From Psychrobacter celer (GTDB lineage Bacteria; Pseudomonadota; Gammaproteobacteria; Pseudomonadales; Moraxellaceae): DNA of 64,000 nucleotides. The notes beneath the pieces were generated by a model that was given only the letters and a program-made list of their open reading frames with translations, had not been told where the DNA came from and did no database searches. A program made the translations under genes and the position numbers. The stretch covers positions 165,083 through 229,082 of the forward strand of contig NZ_JABASU010000002.1 of the NCBI RefSeq assembly GCF_016107555.1, read 5' to 3'. Positions 16,844 through 26,000 of the stretch are shown here, piece after piece. The stretch's first letter is position 1, and every line of letters starts with the position of its first letter.

Positions 16844-17860
16844 TCATGTATCTAGAGTAACTACAATTTTTCCTATTTGCTGATTTGATTCAAGATAGCG
16901 CTGAGCGTCATGCATGTCCTCAAAGTTAAAGCAACGGTCGATCACTGGACGAAGATAACCTGCACCTATACTGCTCAGAATAAATCGTCTGGCTTGCTCC
17001 CTTAGAACAGGGTCATGGAGAACCTCAAGGAACAAAAAACCTCGCATGGTTAAGCTCTTGCGTAATGCAATTTTAAGGGGAAATGGTGTGTTCTCCGGGC
17101 TAAGTGCACCATGCATAACCATAGTTCCTCCCACAGACATCGCTTTTGCAATCTGTTCAATATGTGGCCCTCCTACAGCATCAAAGGCGACATCAAGATG
17201 TTCTCCACCTAAACGTAAAACAAGCGCCTCATACAAATCTGGTTCATCTTCACTGGCTATAACATCTTTAACACCGAGATCCAGTAAACGTTGCTTTTTC
17301 TCTATCGTCTGTGTACTTGCAATGACCTTAGCACCCGCTGCTTCAGCTATCTGTATCGCAGCTAGTCCTACGCTACTTGAAGCTGCTGTGATCAAGATCG
17401 TTTTTCCTTTCGATAATCCACCAGCATGGATTACACCACCCCAAGCCGTCAAATACTGCATCCAGATTGAAGAAGCTTCTTCCCAGCTTAAACTATCGGG
17501 TTTGTGAACTAAAAAATTTTCTGGAATCAGAAGCTTGTCCGCATATGTCCCATATTTGGCTAGATTGTCAGTCGGAAGAATTGATACGGCATCTCCTGGA
17601 GAAAATTGGCGTACACCTTCACCTACCGCAAGAACTATGCCTGCTCCCTCATATCCCAGACGAGAGGGGAATACTGCCTTTTGAATATAAGTACCACGCC
17701 GAAACATTACATCAGCCCGGTTGAGTCCGATTGTTTTCATCTGTATTAGAACTTCTCCTGCGGCTGGTAAAGCAACAGGAAGTGTTTCTAATGTCAGAAC
17801 ATCTGTATCTCCAATACAATTGAAGCGCCAAGTCTTGGCCTGAAGTGCGTTAAATGACAT
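16844..17860 (-). CDS. Zinc-independent medium-chain oxidoreductase (quinone reductase-like)
   Basis: This is a 338-residue NADPH-dependent oxidoreductase of the quinone oxidoreductase branch. Features are IGLNRADVMFRRGTY, RLGYEGAGIVLAVGEGV, the nucleotide-binding AASSSVGLAAIQIAEAAGAKV stretch near residue 155 and DVAFDAVGG. There are no structural-zinc cysteines. The start overlaps the end of the upstream gene by 11 bases, so the two are translationally coupled. Such enzymes reduce quinones or alpha,beta-unsaturated carbonyls; the exact substrate is unknown. It is the second gene of a two-gene unit in the imported-looking block. Confidence 0.85.
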   Translation of the reverse strand: MSFNALQAKTWRFNCIGDTDVLTLETLPVALPAAGEVLIQMKTIGLNRADVMFRRGTYIQKAVFPSRLGYEGAGIVLAVGEGVRQFSPGDAVSILPTDNLAKYGTYADKLLIPENFLVHKPDSLSWEEASSIWMQYLTAWGGVIHAGGLSKGKTILITAASSSVGLAAIQIAEAAGAKVIASTQTIEKKQRLLDLGVKDVIASEDEPDLYEALVLRLGGEHLDVAFDAVGGPHIEQIAKAMSVGGTMVMHGALSPENTPFPLKIALRKSLTMRGFLFLEVLHDPVLREQARRFILSSIGAGYLRPVIDRCFNFEDMHDAQRYLESNQQIGKIVVTLDT

Positions 17861-18845
17861 CGATAACTACCTTAATATTGGCAGAGCGATTTTGAACAGC
17901 ATCATGAGCCTCAATCGCTTGGTCTAGAGTAAAATGACGAGGATCAACAATAGCACGCAGTTTACCTTCCTCAACGAGACGAGTCGCGGTCTTAAGGATA
18001 TCACCATGATGAGAACGGCGATTGCCTGTTAACGTCGGCATTAGGACGAATACGCCAGACACTGTGGCACACCGTAGAGATGAATTCGCTAAATTATGAT
18101 TGCCAAATGCAGCACAGCTGGTGATGTGGCCATAGTGAGTCGTCATGGAAAGTGAAGCTTCGAGTACTGGACCACCCACAGTGTCATAAACAATGTTAAA
18201 ACCTTGACCCTCAGGGCTTGCAGCAATAATGTCATCGGAAGATGCTGTTGTGTAATCGAGAGGTGTTGCACCGAGTTCTGAAATCAGTGATTGATCAGCG
18301 GTACGAGCAGTCGCCCAAACATTTGCATCAAGTGCTTTTGCAAGCTGAACCACCATATAACCAACGCCACCAGCACCACCTTGAACCAGTACAGTTTGCC
18401 CTGGTTGGACCTTCGCATTATCCACTAAACCTTCCCAAGCGGTGAGGAACGTCAATGGTAGTACTGCTGCCTCGCGCATAGAAATATTCCGTGGCTTTAA
18501 TGCGATCAGATCAGCATCTGCTACAACATATTCTGCTAAAGATCCTTGAAGACCACGAACGCCACCAATCAGACCGTAAACTTCATCTCCGACGTTGAAG
18601 TGGGTGACACCTTCACCCACAGCAGTTACCACCCCAGCCATATCCGTTCCCAACACGGCAGGAAGCTCTGGCGTAGCATATGTTGCTTCACCAAGACGAA
18701 TTTTATAATCAATAGGGTTTACACCACTGGCATGAATACGTACTAGAACTTGCCCAGCCTCTGGTTGAGGTATAGGGAGTTCTACACGTTTAAATTTATG
18801 ATCACCAAAATTTTCTAGGATAAGCGCATTCATCATCTTATTCAT
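17850..18845 (-). CDS. Zinc-independent medium-chain oxidoreductase, first gene of the pair
   Basis: This is a 331-residue MDR-family protein, likely a cytoplasmic NADPH:quinone or enal reductase. It shows ASGVNPIDYKIRLGEA, LGTDMAGVVTAVGEGV, VLVQGGAGGVGYMVVQLAKA (nucleotide motif) and IVYDTVGGPVL. AAGGAACAACT precedes the ATG. It is only distantly similar to its downstream partner, so the pair is not a recent duplication. Its promoter region carries AATGAATAAT, also found in front of the SDR/LysR pair, suggesting shared control. Confidence 0.85.
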   Translation of the reverse strand: MNKMMNALILENFGDHKFKRVELPIPQPEAGQVLVRIHASGVNPIDYKIRLGEATYATPELPAVLGTDMAGVVTAVGEGVTHFNVGDEVYGLIGGVRGLQGSLAEYVVADADLIALKPRNISMREAAVLPLTFLTAWEGLVDNAKVQPGQTVLVQGGAGGVGYMVVQLAKALDANVWATARTADQSLISELGATPLDYTTASSDDIIAASPEGQGFNIVYDTVGGPVLEASLSMTTHYGHITSCAAFGNHNLANSSLRCATVSGVFVLMPTLTGNRRSHHGDILKTATRLVEEGKLRAIVDPRHFTLDQAIEAHDAVQNRSANIKVVIDVI

Positions 18846-18940
18846 AGTTGTTCCTTATTCTTAACTGGAGGATGATATGCACAATACCAAAGTAAATTAA
18901 TCCAATAAATGATATTTATAGGATTTAATAATTCCTAAAT

Positions 18941-18950
18941 AATGAATAAT
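18941..18950. promoter_or_regulatory. AATGAATAAT motif, second copy
   Basis: This exact 10-base match to 15782-15791 lies about 95 bases upstream of the oxidoreductase pair. It sits beside an imperfect dyad, TAGGA-N9-TCCTA (18919-18937). It may be a second site for the LysR protein encoded at 15846. In AT-rich DNA a 10-base match could be chance. Confidence 0.35.
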
Positions 18951-18997
18951 AAATATCATCCGCTCACTAAAGAAGTGGGGTTCAGCAGATGCTTACC

Positions 18998-19027
18998 AAA
19001 AAAGAGATCTACACAGACCTCTTTTTT
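18998..19027 (-). terminator. Bidirectional hairpin terminator after the antiporter gene
   Basis: AAAAAAGAG (18998-19006) pairs with CTCTTTTTT (19019-19027) over a 12-base loop. Read on the minus strand it ends in a U-run, 22 bases past the antiporter stop. Confidence 0.8.
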
Positions 19028-19048
19028 ATTTGGGTTTAATACGTGAAA

Positions 19049-20860
19049 TTATTGCTGAGTGTCATCTTCATTCAGAATTTGCCCTGTGTGCTTTGGTTTA
19101 ATTAAAGGTGCAGTCGGACGCGGTCCTGTATATTGCAAGCCGATACCAGCATAGACATCATCTGCTGCTGTTTCAGTTCCAAAACGTTCTTTGTCTAGTT
19201 CTCGGATTTCTTGGCTAATGTCTTCAACATCACTCTGGTCAACACCCAGTTCTTCTAAAATTGCACCGCCAAATAGCATTGCCGACTCGAAGGTTTCGCG
19301 AATCATGTAATCCACATTTTGTTTTACTAAATGCAGCGCATGCTCACGGTCATAAGAGCGAACCAGTAACTTGGCCATAGGAAATTCATGTTGCACCAAC
19401 TCTACGATCTTATTCGTCGTTTCTTTGTGGTCTACGCAAACAACAATGGCTTCAGCCGTATCTGCTCCAGAGGCATGTAAAATATCTAAACGAGAACCAT
19501 CGCCATAATAAATTTTAAATCCAAATCTTTCAGCGTTTTGAATCATGTCGATATCATTATCAATGATGGACACATCAATGCCTCGAGCAAGCAATAATTG
19601 ACTGGAGACTTGTCCAAAACGACCGAAACCAATCATCAGGACTTTTCCAGAAAGTCCTTCAGCAACACGGATATTCTCTAAAGAAGTTTGTTCTGTAGTT
19701 TGGGTAAAACGTTTAAATAGAATGCCAACAATCGGGGTCAAAATCATCGACAAGATTACAATCGCAGTCAGGTTTGAGCTTTCCTCAGCACTAATGATTT
19801 GAGCACTCAAGGCGGCAGCAAAGAGTACAAAAGCAAACTCCCCCCCTTGAGCCATTAGTAATGCGCGATCGAGTGCTTCAGAGTGTGAACTTTCGGCCAG
19901 GCGTGCAGTCAGATAAATGATGGATGCTTTGACAAACATCAGCACAAGTACAGCACTTAAAATTAACGCCCAGTTATTTTTTATGACGTTAAGGTCTAAT
20001 GACATGCCGACGCCCAGAAAAAATAATCCGAGCAATATGCCACGAAACGGTTCAATATCTGCTTCAATCTCATGGCGAAAAGTGGATTCGGAGAGTAATA
20101 CCCCTGCAAGGAATGCCCCCATTGCCATCGATAAGCCACTAACTTGCATCAGTAATGCTGCGCCGAGTACCACTAAAAGTGCTGCTGCAGTCATGACTTC
20201 ACGGGCTTTGGCTGCGGCTAATAAACGAAATAAAGGGTTAAGCAACCAATAGCCTGCAGCGATTAAACCTGCAATTGATATTAAACCAATCCCAATGCTC
20301 TGCAAACGCGCAGAAGTACTTTCAACAACTTGATTCGGTGCGATAAAAGCGACAATTGCCAATAAAGGGACAATCAATAAATCTTCAAACAGCAGGATCG
20401 AGACAATTTTTTGTCCTCGTGGTTGAGCAATGTCTCCACGATCTCCCAAAAGTTGCATCACAATTGCAGTCGAGGTGAGTACAAAGCCTGCAGCACATAC
20501 AAAACTCACTTGCCAAGAATAGCCATAGGCCAAGCCTACCGCCATTAACCCTAATGAACAGGCACTAATCTGTAATGTGCCTAATCCAAAAATTTCTTTT
20601 CTTAAACTCCATAAATACGATGGACGCATTTCTAGTCCAATCACAAACAGATACATCACAATACCAAGCTCAGCAACATGCAGAATAGACGCAGAATCGT
20701 AGAAAAACGCTAGTCCAAATGGACCAATAATTAATCCTGCAATTAAATATCCCAATACCGAGCTTAATCCTAGACGCTTGATTAAGGGGACTGAAATCAC
20801 TGCCGCTGTGAGCAGTATGACAGGGGATAAAAGGTTGATAGATGTGGCTTCTGCACTCAT
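19049..20860 (-). CDS. KefB/KefC-type monovalent cation:proton antiporter (CPA2)
   Basis: This is a 603-residue inner-membrane K+/H+ antiporter. Residues about 1-380 form 12-13 hydrophobic helices with the CPA2 exchanger core (LGYLIAGLIIGPFGLAF early, GAFLAGVLLSES in the ion-site region, LLMAQGGEFAFVLFAAALS). The C-terminal regulatory TrkA-N/RCK domain starts near residue 400 with KVLMIGFGRFGQVSSQLL (GxGxxG) and YGDGSRLDIL. Kef proteins acidify the cytoplasm on contact with glutathione-electrophile adducts, which suits its neighbours (quinone/enal reductases and a truncated FrmR). Whether glutathione gates this one cannot be told. It has its own terminator and no close upstream partner. Confidence 0.88.
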   Translation of the reverse strand: MSAEATSINLLSPVILLTAAVISVPLIKRLGLSSVLGYLIAGLIIGPFGLAFFYDSASILHVAELGIVMYLFVIGLEMRPSYLWSLRKEIFGLGTLQISACSLGLMAVGLAYGYSWQVSFVCAAGFVLTSTAIVMQLLGDRGDIAQPRGQKIVSILLFEDLLIVPLLAIVAFIAPNQVVESTSARLQSIGIGLISIAGLIAAGYWLLNPLFRLLAAAKAREVMTAAALLVVLGAALLMQVSGLSMAMGAFLAGVLLSESTFRHEIEADIEPFRGILLGLFFLGVGMSLDLNVIKNNWALILSAVLVLMFVKASIIYLTARLAESSHSEALDRALLMAQGGEFAFVLFAAALSAQIISAEESSNLTAIVILSMILTPIVGILFKRFTQTTEQTSLENIRVAEGLSGKVLMIGFGRFGQVSSQLLLARGIDVSIIDNDIDMIQNAERFGFKIYYGDGSRLDILHASGADTAEAIVVCVDHKETTNKIVELVQHEFPMAKLLVRSYDREHALHLVKQNVDYMIRETFESAMLFGGAILEELGVDQSDVEDISQEIRELDKERFGTETAADDVYAGIGLQYTGPRPTAPLIKPKHTGQILNEDDTQQ

Positions 20861-21063
20861 ATATTTCTCGGATTTTGTATAGAGTTTGTTGACACTTCAA
20901 ATATAGAAAGTAGATTCAAAACACAAGTGCAACAGGTTTGTAGTTAGTTGAAACAGTTAAGTATTTACTATACTCGAATTTCAAGCAATCAATGGGATGA
21001 TTTTATCACTGCATTTGAAACACTACCTAAAATTTTAAGGTTTATAAGAAATATTGCTTTTTT

Positions 21064-21085
21064 ATACTATGGGGTACTATAGTAT
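21064..21085. promoter_or_regulatory. CsoR/RcnR/FrmR-type operator
   Basis: The perfect 7-base dyad ATACTAT/ATAGTAT surrounds a G-tract centre (GGGGTACT). This G/C-tract-in-AT-dyad layout is the known operator type of the CsoR/RcnR/FrmR repressor family. It lies 26 bases before the start of the truncated FrmR-like gene, as expected for autoregulation. Confidence 0.75.
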
Positions 21086-21110
21086 TAATGCTAGCGAATA
21101 AGGAGGTCTG

Positions 21111-21236
21111 ATGCCTAATCAGGTTGAAGACAAAAAAAAGATTCTGCTACGTGTCAAAAAGATCAAAGGTCAGACGCAAGCAATTGAAAAAGCGTTAGAA
21201 GACAATGTGGAATGTGGTGCAATTCTGCAACAATAG
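21111..21236 (+). pseudogene. frmR: FrmR/CsoR-family repressor, truncated
   Basis: This short frame of 41 codons starts with a perfect AAGGAGG site. The product begins like FrmR: MPNQVEDKKKILLRVKKIKG, followed by a GQTQAIEKALED segment and CGAILQQ, which includes the metal/aldehyde-sensing Cys of the first helix region. Normal members have about 90 residues; here a TAG follows the LQQ and the second half, including the later helices needed for the four-helix disc, is missing. The following 140 bases show no continuation and no formaldehyde dehydrogenase gene. It is a relic unless the short form acts on its own. Confidence 0.75.
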
Positions 21237-21311
21237 CATTATGTCGAAATAAAAACCCAGATTTTGGCTCAGCTATGGGAAATTTTTTTTAACTTTTATA
21301 CGACAAAACTG

Positions 21312-21340
21312 TCTGACATGCATACATTAGAAATGTCAGA
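21312..21340. promoter_or_regulatory. Dyad upstream of the ABM-domain gene
   Basis: The perfect 8-base inverted repeat TCTGACAT/ATGTCAGA with a 13-base spacer ends 36 bases before the start of the small monooxygenase-like gene. It looks like an operator for a dimeric repressor, perhaps TetR, MarR or LysR; the regulator is not next to it. Confidence 0.5.
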
Positions 21341-21376
21341 ATCAGTTTTCATTCTAATAATTATGGAGTTTTAGTC

Positions 21377-21691
21377 ATGCTTAAAACAGCTTTATATGTC
21401 CGTCTTGAAGCTAAACCGGGTAAAGAAGACGAAGTGGAAGCTTTCCTTAAAGGCGGTTTACCTATTGTAATGGAAGAACCTGCGACAGTTGCGTGGTTTG
21501 GCCTACGTCTTGGACCTACAACGTTTGGTATTTTTGATGCATTTCCTGATGAGGCGGGTCGCCAAGCACATTTATCTGGCAAGGTTGCAGCTGCTTTGAT
21601 GGATAAGGCCGATGAGCTATTTTCAGAGCCACCGTCTATTGAAAAAGTAGATGTTTTGGCTAGTAAACTACCAGGTAATACCGACGCTTAA
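21377..21691 (+). CDS. Antibiotic biosynthesis monooxygenase (ABM)-domain protein
   Basis: This is a small cytoplasmic protein of 104 residues with a single dimeric alpha/beta-barrel (ABM) domain. The pattern is typical: LYVRLEAKPGKEDEVEAFLK at the first strand-helix unit, VAWFGLRLGPTTFGIFDAF in the middle, and HLSGKVAAALM in the last helix. Relatives such as YgiN act as quinol monooxygenases. The setting among quinone-reductase-like enzymes suggests a role in quinone or electrophile turnover. It has a dyad operator upstream and a hairpin (21702-21734) downstream, so it is a single-gene unit. Confidence 0.8.
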   Translation: MLKTALYVRLEAKPGKEDEVEAFLKGGLPIVMEEPATVAWFGLRLGPTTFGIFDAFPDEAGRQAHLSGKVAAALMDKADELFSEPPSIEKVDVLASKLPGNTDA

Positions 21692-21701
21692 ATGTATGAG
21701 G

Positions 21702-21734
21702 GTGCTGCCTGAAATTTTGAATGAAAGGCAGCAC
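21702..21734 (+). terminator. Hairpin after the ABM gene
   Basis: GTGCTGCCT and AGGCAGCAC form a perfect 9-bp stem over a 15-base loop, 10 bases past the stop. Only TT follows, so it is a weak or rho-assisted terminator, or a 3'-end stabiliser. Confidence 0.6.
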
Positions 21735-21847
21735 TTCAACCCTGTGAGGTTTGTCAGAGGCTTTTTATTCAAGTTGGGCTACTTTATTTAATGGCTTAAT
21801 CTCATCATTTACATGGGTCAATATCCAAAACAGGGTAAATAAACGAA

Positions 21848-22162
21848 TGAACCGCCCCGACTATGTCGGAGTCTGGTTTACTTGAGTCAGGCAGCGATGC
21901 CTGACAGGGTTGAATTATCGTAATACCGCTTTTCAAACTCAAAAGGTGACACCTATCCAATCGTGCTATGCAAACGGGTTTTATTGAACCAATCTACCCA
22001 CTCAAGGGTTGCCAGTTCAACATCGTTCACACCAGTCCAGTTTTGCTTTAAATAATGAATCACCTCAGACTTATAAAGCCCATTGACCATTTCAGCCAAT
22101 GCGTTGTCATAAGAGTCGCCTGTTGTACCAACAGAGGCAATCACGCCAGAGTCCGTCATCCT
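21848..22162 (-). pseudogene. IS3-family transposase (orfB), C-terminal remnant
   Basis: Read on the minus strand, this encodes the end of an IS3-family integrase-type transposase: GDSYDNALAEMVNGLYKSEV, then LATLEWVDWFNKTRLHSTIG, an in-frame TAG (21953-21955) where Tyr is expected, then VSPFEFEKRYYDNSTLSGIAA and a TGA at 21897. Only the third catalytic residue region is left. The outer end TGAACCGCCCCG (21848-21859) is an IS3-type terminal repeat; the same 12 bases recur at 37502. The upstream part is replaced by a different IS3 remnant. Confidence 0.75.
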
Positions 22163-22351
22163 AGAAACCCCAACGATTGTGCTTGTCAGTAAGCTTGTTT
22201 AAGACATCAATAATCTCACTATCATCAGATAGCTTAGGCTTATAGTAGTAAGCAGTTCGGCTCATACAGACCACCTGACAGCTCAATGCAATACTAACAC
22301 CATACTGCGCCTGTAACTCTTGCGCCCAGACTTTGCGCTCGAGGGCAGGCG
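22163..22351 (-). pseudogene. IS3-family (IS407-like) transposase orfB, N-terminal remnant
   Basis: After orfA the minus strand continues in the frame typical of orfB: ERKVWAQELQAQYGVS, then SCQVVCMSRTAYYYKP and LTDKHNRWGF, followed by TAG exactly where the sequence switches to the other IS3 remnant. The whole catalytic rve domain is missing, so this element cannot move itself. Confidence 0.7.
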
Positions 22352-22612
22352 CTATAGCTTTTTTATGATCTCTTCCTGCATCTGCGCTTTGAGGCTTAAA
22401 TCAGCATACATCTGTTTAAGCCTACGGTTTTCTTCTTCAAGCTCTTTTAAGCGTTTGACGTCAGACGCTTCCATGCCTCCATACTTGGATCGCCATTTAT
22501 AGAAAGTCGAGCTAGCAATCCCGTATTTACGGCACAGCTCTTTAGCAGATATCCCAGCTTCTGCTTCTTTTAATATGGATACTATTTGCGTCTCAGTCAT
22601 TCGTTTGCTCAT
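22352..22612 (-). CDS. IS3-family (IS407-like) transposase orfA
   Basis: This intact first frame of an IS3 element has 86 residues. It has the helix-turn-helix (MTETQIVSILKEAEAGISAK, CRKYGIASSTFYKWRSKYGG) and the leucine-zipper-like EELEEENRRLKQMYADL type helix that links OrfA to OrfAB. AAGGAGTTTTGAT precedes the ATG. The element's outer end is near 22678 (CTATCCCCTAAAATAG on the minus strand), directly beside the broken recombinase gene. The second frame is truncated, so orfA alone may only act as a repressor of related elements, if at all. Confidence 0.8.
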   Translation of the reverse strand: MSKRMTETQIVSILKEAEAGISAKELCRKYGIASSTFYKWRSKYGGMEASDVKRLKELEEENRRLKQMYADLSLKAQMQEEIIKKL

Positions 22613-22679
22613 ATCAAAACTCCTTATGGGTATTTTATAAGAGATTCTACGTTTGAGCTGTGCTATTTTAGGGGATAGT

Positions 22680-23030
22680 TACAATACTAACATCGGTATC
22701 GAAGTGAATAAGATCTTTGATTACCAAAAGCCGCTACTCAACTTTATAGATAAGAAAGGTAAATTCCACGCGCTCAGACCAGCTATCACTATTCAAGAGT
22801 TAGGTGACAATTTCCGTTTTAAGCCATATTGGCCCCGCCATGTGGGACAACGGTTTTTACATGAGCAGAGAGTAGATGAAGCAGTCATACTGGCGATTTT
22901 TGGTCATGAAATGATGGGTCAAGAAGCGTGGCGAAAAAGCTCAACACTGTCTATAGGGCATATAATAGACGCTAAAAAATCTTACCAGCAATTGGCAGTA
23001 GAGCTAGAATTAGAGCAGGTAAACCTATGA
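22680..23030 (+). pseudogene. Tyrosine recombinase, C-terminal fragment cut by an IS
   Basis: The frame is open from inside the IS end and continues for about 116 codons to a TGA that overlaps the next start (ATGA at 23027). The tail has a basic PYWPRHVGQRFLHEQ stretch, then AVILAIFGHEMMGQEAW and a late KKSYQQLAVELE helix. The Arg-His followed by Gly-His spacing resembles the end of a phage-type integrase, though a clear nucleophile Tyr is only possible (Tyr in KKSYQQ). The N-terminal part and the first catalytic Arg were removed by the IS insertion. It was probably the first or second member of a multi-recombinase cassette with the overlapping gene downstream. Confidence 0.6.
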
Positions 23031-26000
23031 CAAGGATACAGCCGGATAGTCAATATGGACACTTAAGACGCTCAGAACAAGCGCAAGATCGACGCAAACA
23101 AGCACTGCAACATACAAAAGAGCTTTGTCAAAACGCTTGGGATGATTTTATTGAAGAACATCAGTCATCAGAGCTGATAACAGACGAGCAGATATATGAT
23201 TTATATGAAGCGCTTTATGACGAGATTGAAAAGAGCGTTTCAGCACATTTAATCCCCTTTGCATTATTCGAGCGCAAGCGCTTCTTCGATAGAATAAATG
23301 ATACGCGTAAAAAAAGACACCTGCCGTTACTGCCAAAACCGATCATTGCTGTACGTCCTCAGCGCCCAAAAAACATCAATGATTTTGAGACGTTTCTATA
23401 TTTAGCCGAAGCTCAGAGCATTGTTGCACAAGCCTTTGATAGATGGCAGCAAAGGAACACCTTTTCGTTGCTTGATAGCGTCAGCTGGTTTTTATTCTCA
23501 CTTATTAGTTTTGCAGGCTATAACGATGAAAAGATACTCAAAGAGGTTTACGACCATTTAGAACAAAAAAAGCCTATTTACCAGATGGCTGATGACCTGC
23601 TTATCATGCCGGTTAGACTATTATCACCTGAGTATGGCAATGAGGTAGTGCTGACAGAAAACGATTTAGATGAGGTATATCTCACACGCCTTATTAGCGT
23701 AGATGACATCAGCCGTTTATGGCTCCTCAAACTACAGCGCCAGTATCAAGCGCAAAACGAGTTTCCTAAATACCATCAAGTGATAAGAAGGCTAGGAGAG
23801 TATATTGGAGAGGACTTCTCGGTTAGATCTATCCAGAAGTCTAACTACTTACGGCATATTGCCATCTATTGGCAAACTATGCCAGACGTGCATCTAGATA
23901 TTCAACTGGTACAAGTATTAACAGGTCAGCAAAAGCAAACCTCGCTACCAATAGCGCAGTGGCTGAGATATTTTCAGAGTATTAAAACACCCAATGCAGT
24001 GCTGTCAGATGAACACGTCAGTAAATTAGTGATTGAATCTAGTAATAGCACTAAGGCTCCACTTGTTGGTGTAAAGGGTGAAAGATTTAGGTCCGATGCG
24101 GTGAAAGAAATACGCAGCAAACTCAATAATGATAAAAGGCAAGCTGAGTCACAATTAGAAAGTCTATTGATCCAAAACCTATATCCCAATCAAGAACGAC
24201 TGGTGAGATGGATGATAGACTTACTCACTAGTGGTAATAAAACCAATACCTTGAAGCGGTATTTATCTGAGATTGGTAATAGCTTTATCGCAGGAACTCG
24301 TACCGCTGATTTTTCACACTTATCTAAACATGACTACCACTATCTATACAACGAAATCATTGTCGAGAAGAACCCAAATAAATTAGGGTTTACCAAGACA
24401 GTCATTTGCTCACTGCATTACTCTTTAAAGAAACATTACCAAGCGCCTAATATTGATATCAGAGGCGGCGGCGATCCGCAAATTGTATCCAGTTACCTTA
24501 TACCTAATCCACTTTACCACGTGATTCTTAACTGTATTGCTGAGCAAGAGACGCTGAGTGAATACTACAAACAAGTCCTTCGTATCATCATAATATTGCT
24601 ATACCGTACTGGCATGCGCATCAGCGAGATTTTAGGATTACAGGTTAAAGACATCGAGTACGACAATCAAGGATTTAAGGAGTATAACGTTATTGTGCGC
24701 TCTAACGCACATCGTGATTTGAAGTCAGATGACGGTACCCGGCGAATTCATTTATCAGTACTGCTTTTACCAGAAGAGCTAGAAGACTTTAAAAGCCTCT
24801 TTCATCTAAAAGAGAGTCAGTCGTCTCGCTATTTATTTACTTTAGAGTATCAGTCCACCCCGTTGTCTCGTTATAGTATTGAGCAGCCACTTAAACGCAT
24901 ATTAGAACATACGGCTTATCATGATCTAACTCTGCAGAGCTTTCGTCATAATGCGATATCTAATATGGCACTTATACTCAGATGTAATCCTACGTTTGCT
25001 CAGCAGTTTACAGATTATGATGAAACACAAATCGAGAAGGTTAAAACACATTTTTTAGGTAAAAAGCGTCGTGTCTCGGCCAATCACTGGGATGCACTGA
25101 TGGAGTTTGCAGGTCATGCTGATCTCAATACTACTTTTAGCTCTTATATACATGTTGCTGATCTTGTTGCAAGCCACCAATTACAGCAGGCTAAATTGAC
25201 TCTACCTTTAAGTGTGGTTAACAAGTTGATTGGTAGCAGTCGTATGGACCTAAAGCAGCATAATCCACTTGCTTTAGAGAGTAGAGATGATAAGGTCCAT
25301 CTCAATCAAATCAGACCATACGTGAATCGTAAAATTGAGTGTAAAAAATTAGCATTTACTCATAAGGTAAAAGCGCCTTATCCAACTAGCCATAATAGCA
25401 ACACTATCAAAAAACAGCCTTCAGCCGTATTTTTTAGCTATAGCCGTGAGGTGATAGAAAAGCTGTTATACGACATAGAGGATGGGCAAACGCTAGGGGA
25501 AGCTAGCAGTTTGAACTTTAGGTATGATGATGCGTTGATGATTTATGAGCGCGCATTGAGCTTGGTAAAAAATGATGATGGAACGCTTAATCATAAGCTC
25601 ATCTCTAAAAGACGTAAACAACGCTCCGATCATATTGTAATCGCACCAACGCCCCTGCATCATCATGAAGAGCAAGCGCTGGTGTATCAATGCTTTGATA
25701 ACCTTGAGGCGCTTTATACATCTAAAACAAGCAGAGGCGAAATAAAGCAGGCGCTTGAGATATTTTATGAGAAAACCAATACATCAAAGAGTGACATTCG
25801 TTTTACCTTTAAGCAAAAAAAGCTGTTTTACAGCTATCTAAAAACCATGTGTCAAATTCTACCCAGTAAGCATTGGCGGGTAAATATCAGCTGTATGGAT
25901 TCTGAGCCTTATACTAATGAGAAGAATAAAAAAGCGTATCGTCCTGTTGTTAATAAAGCTACTCAGCTCAAGCGTATAGAAGAATTTAGAAAAAAAGTCC

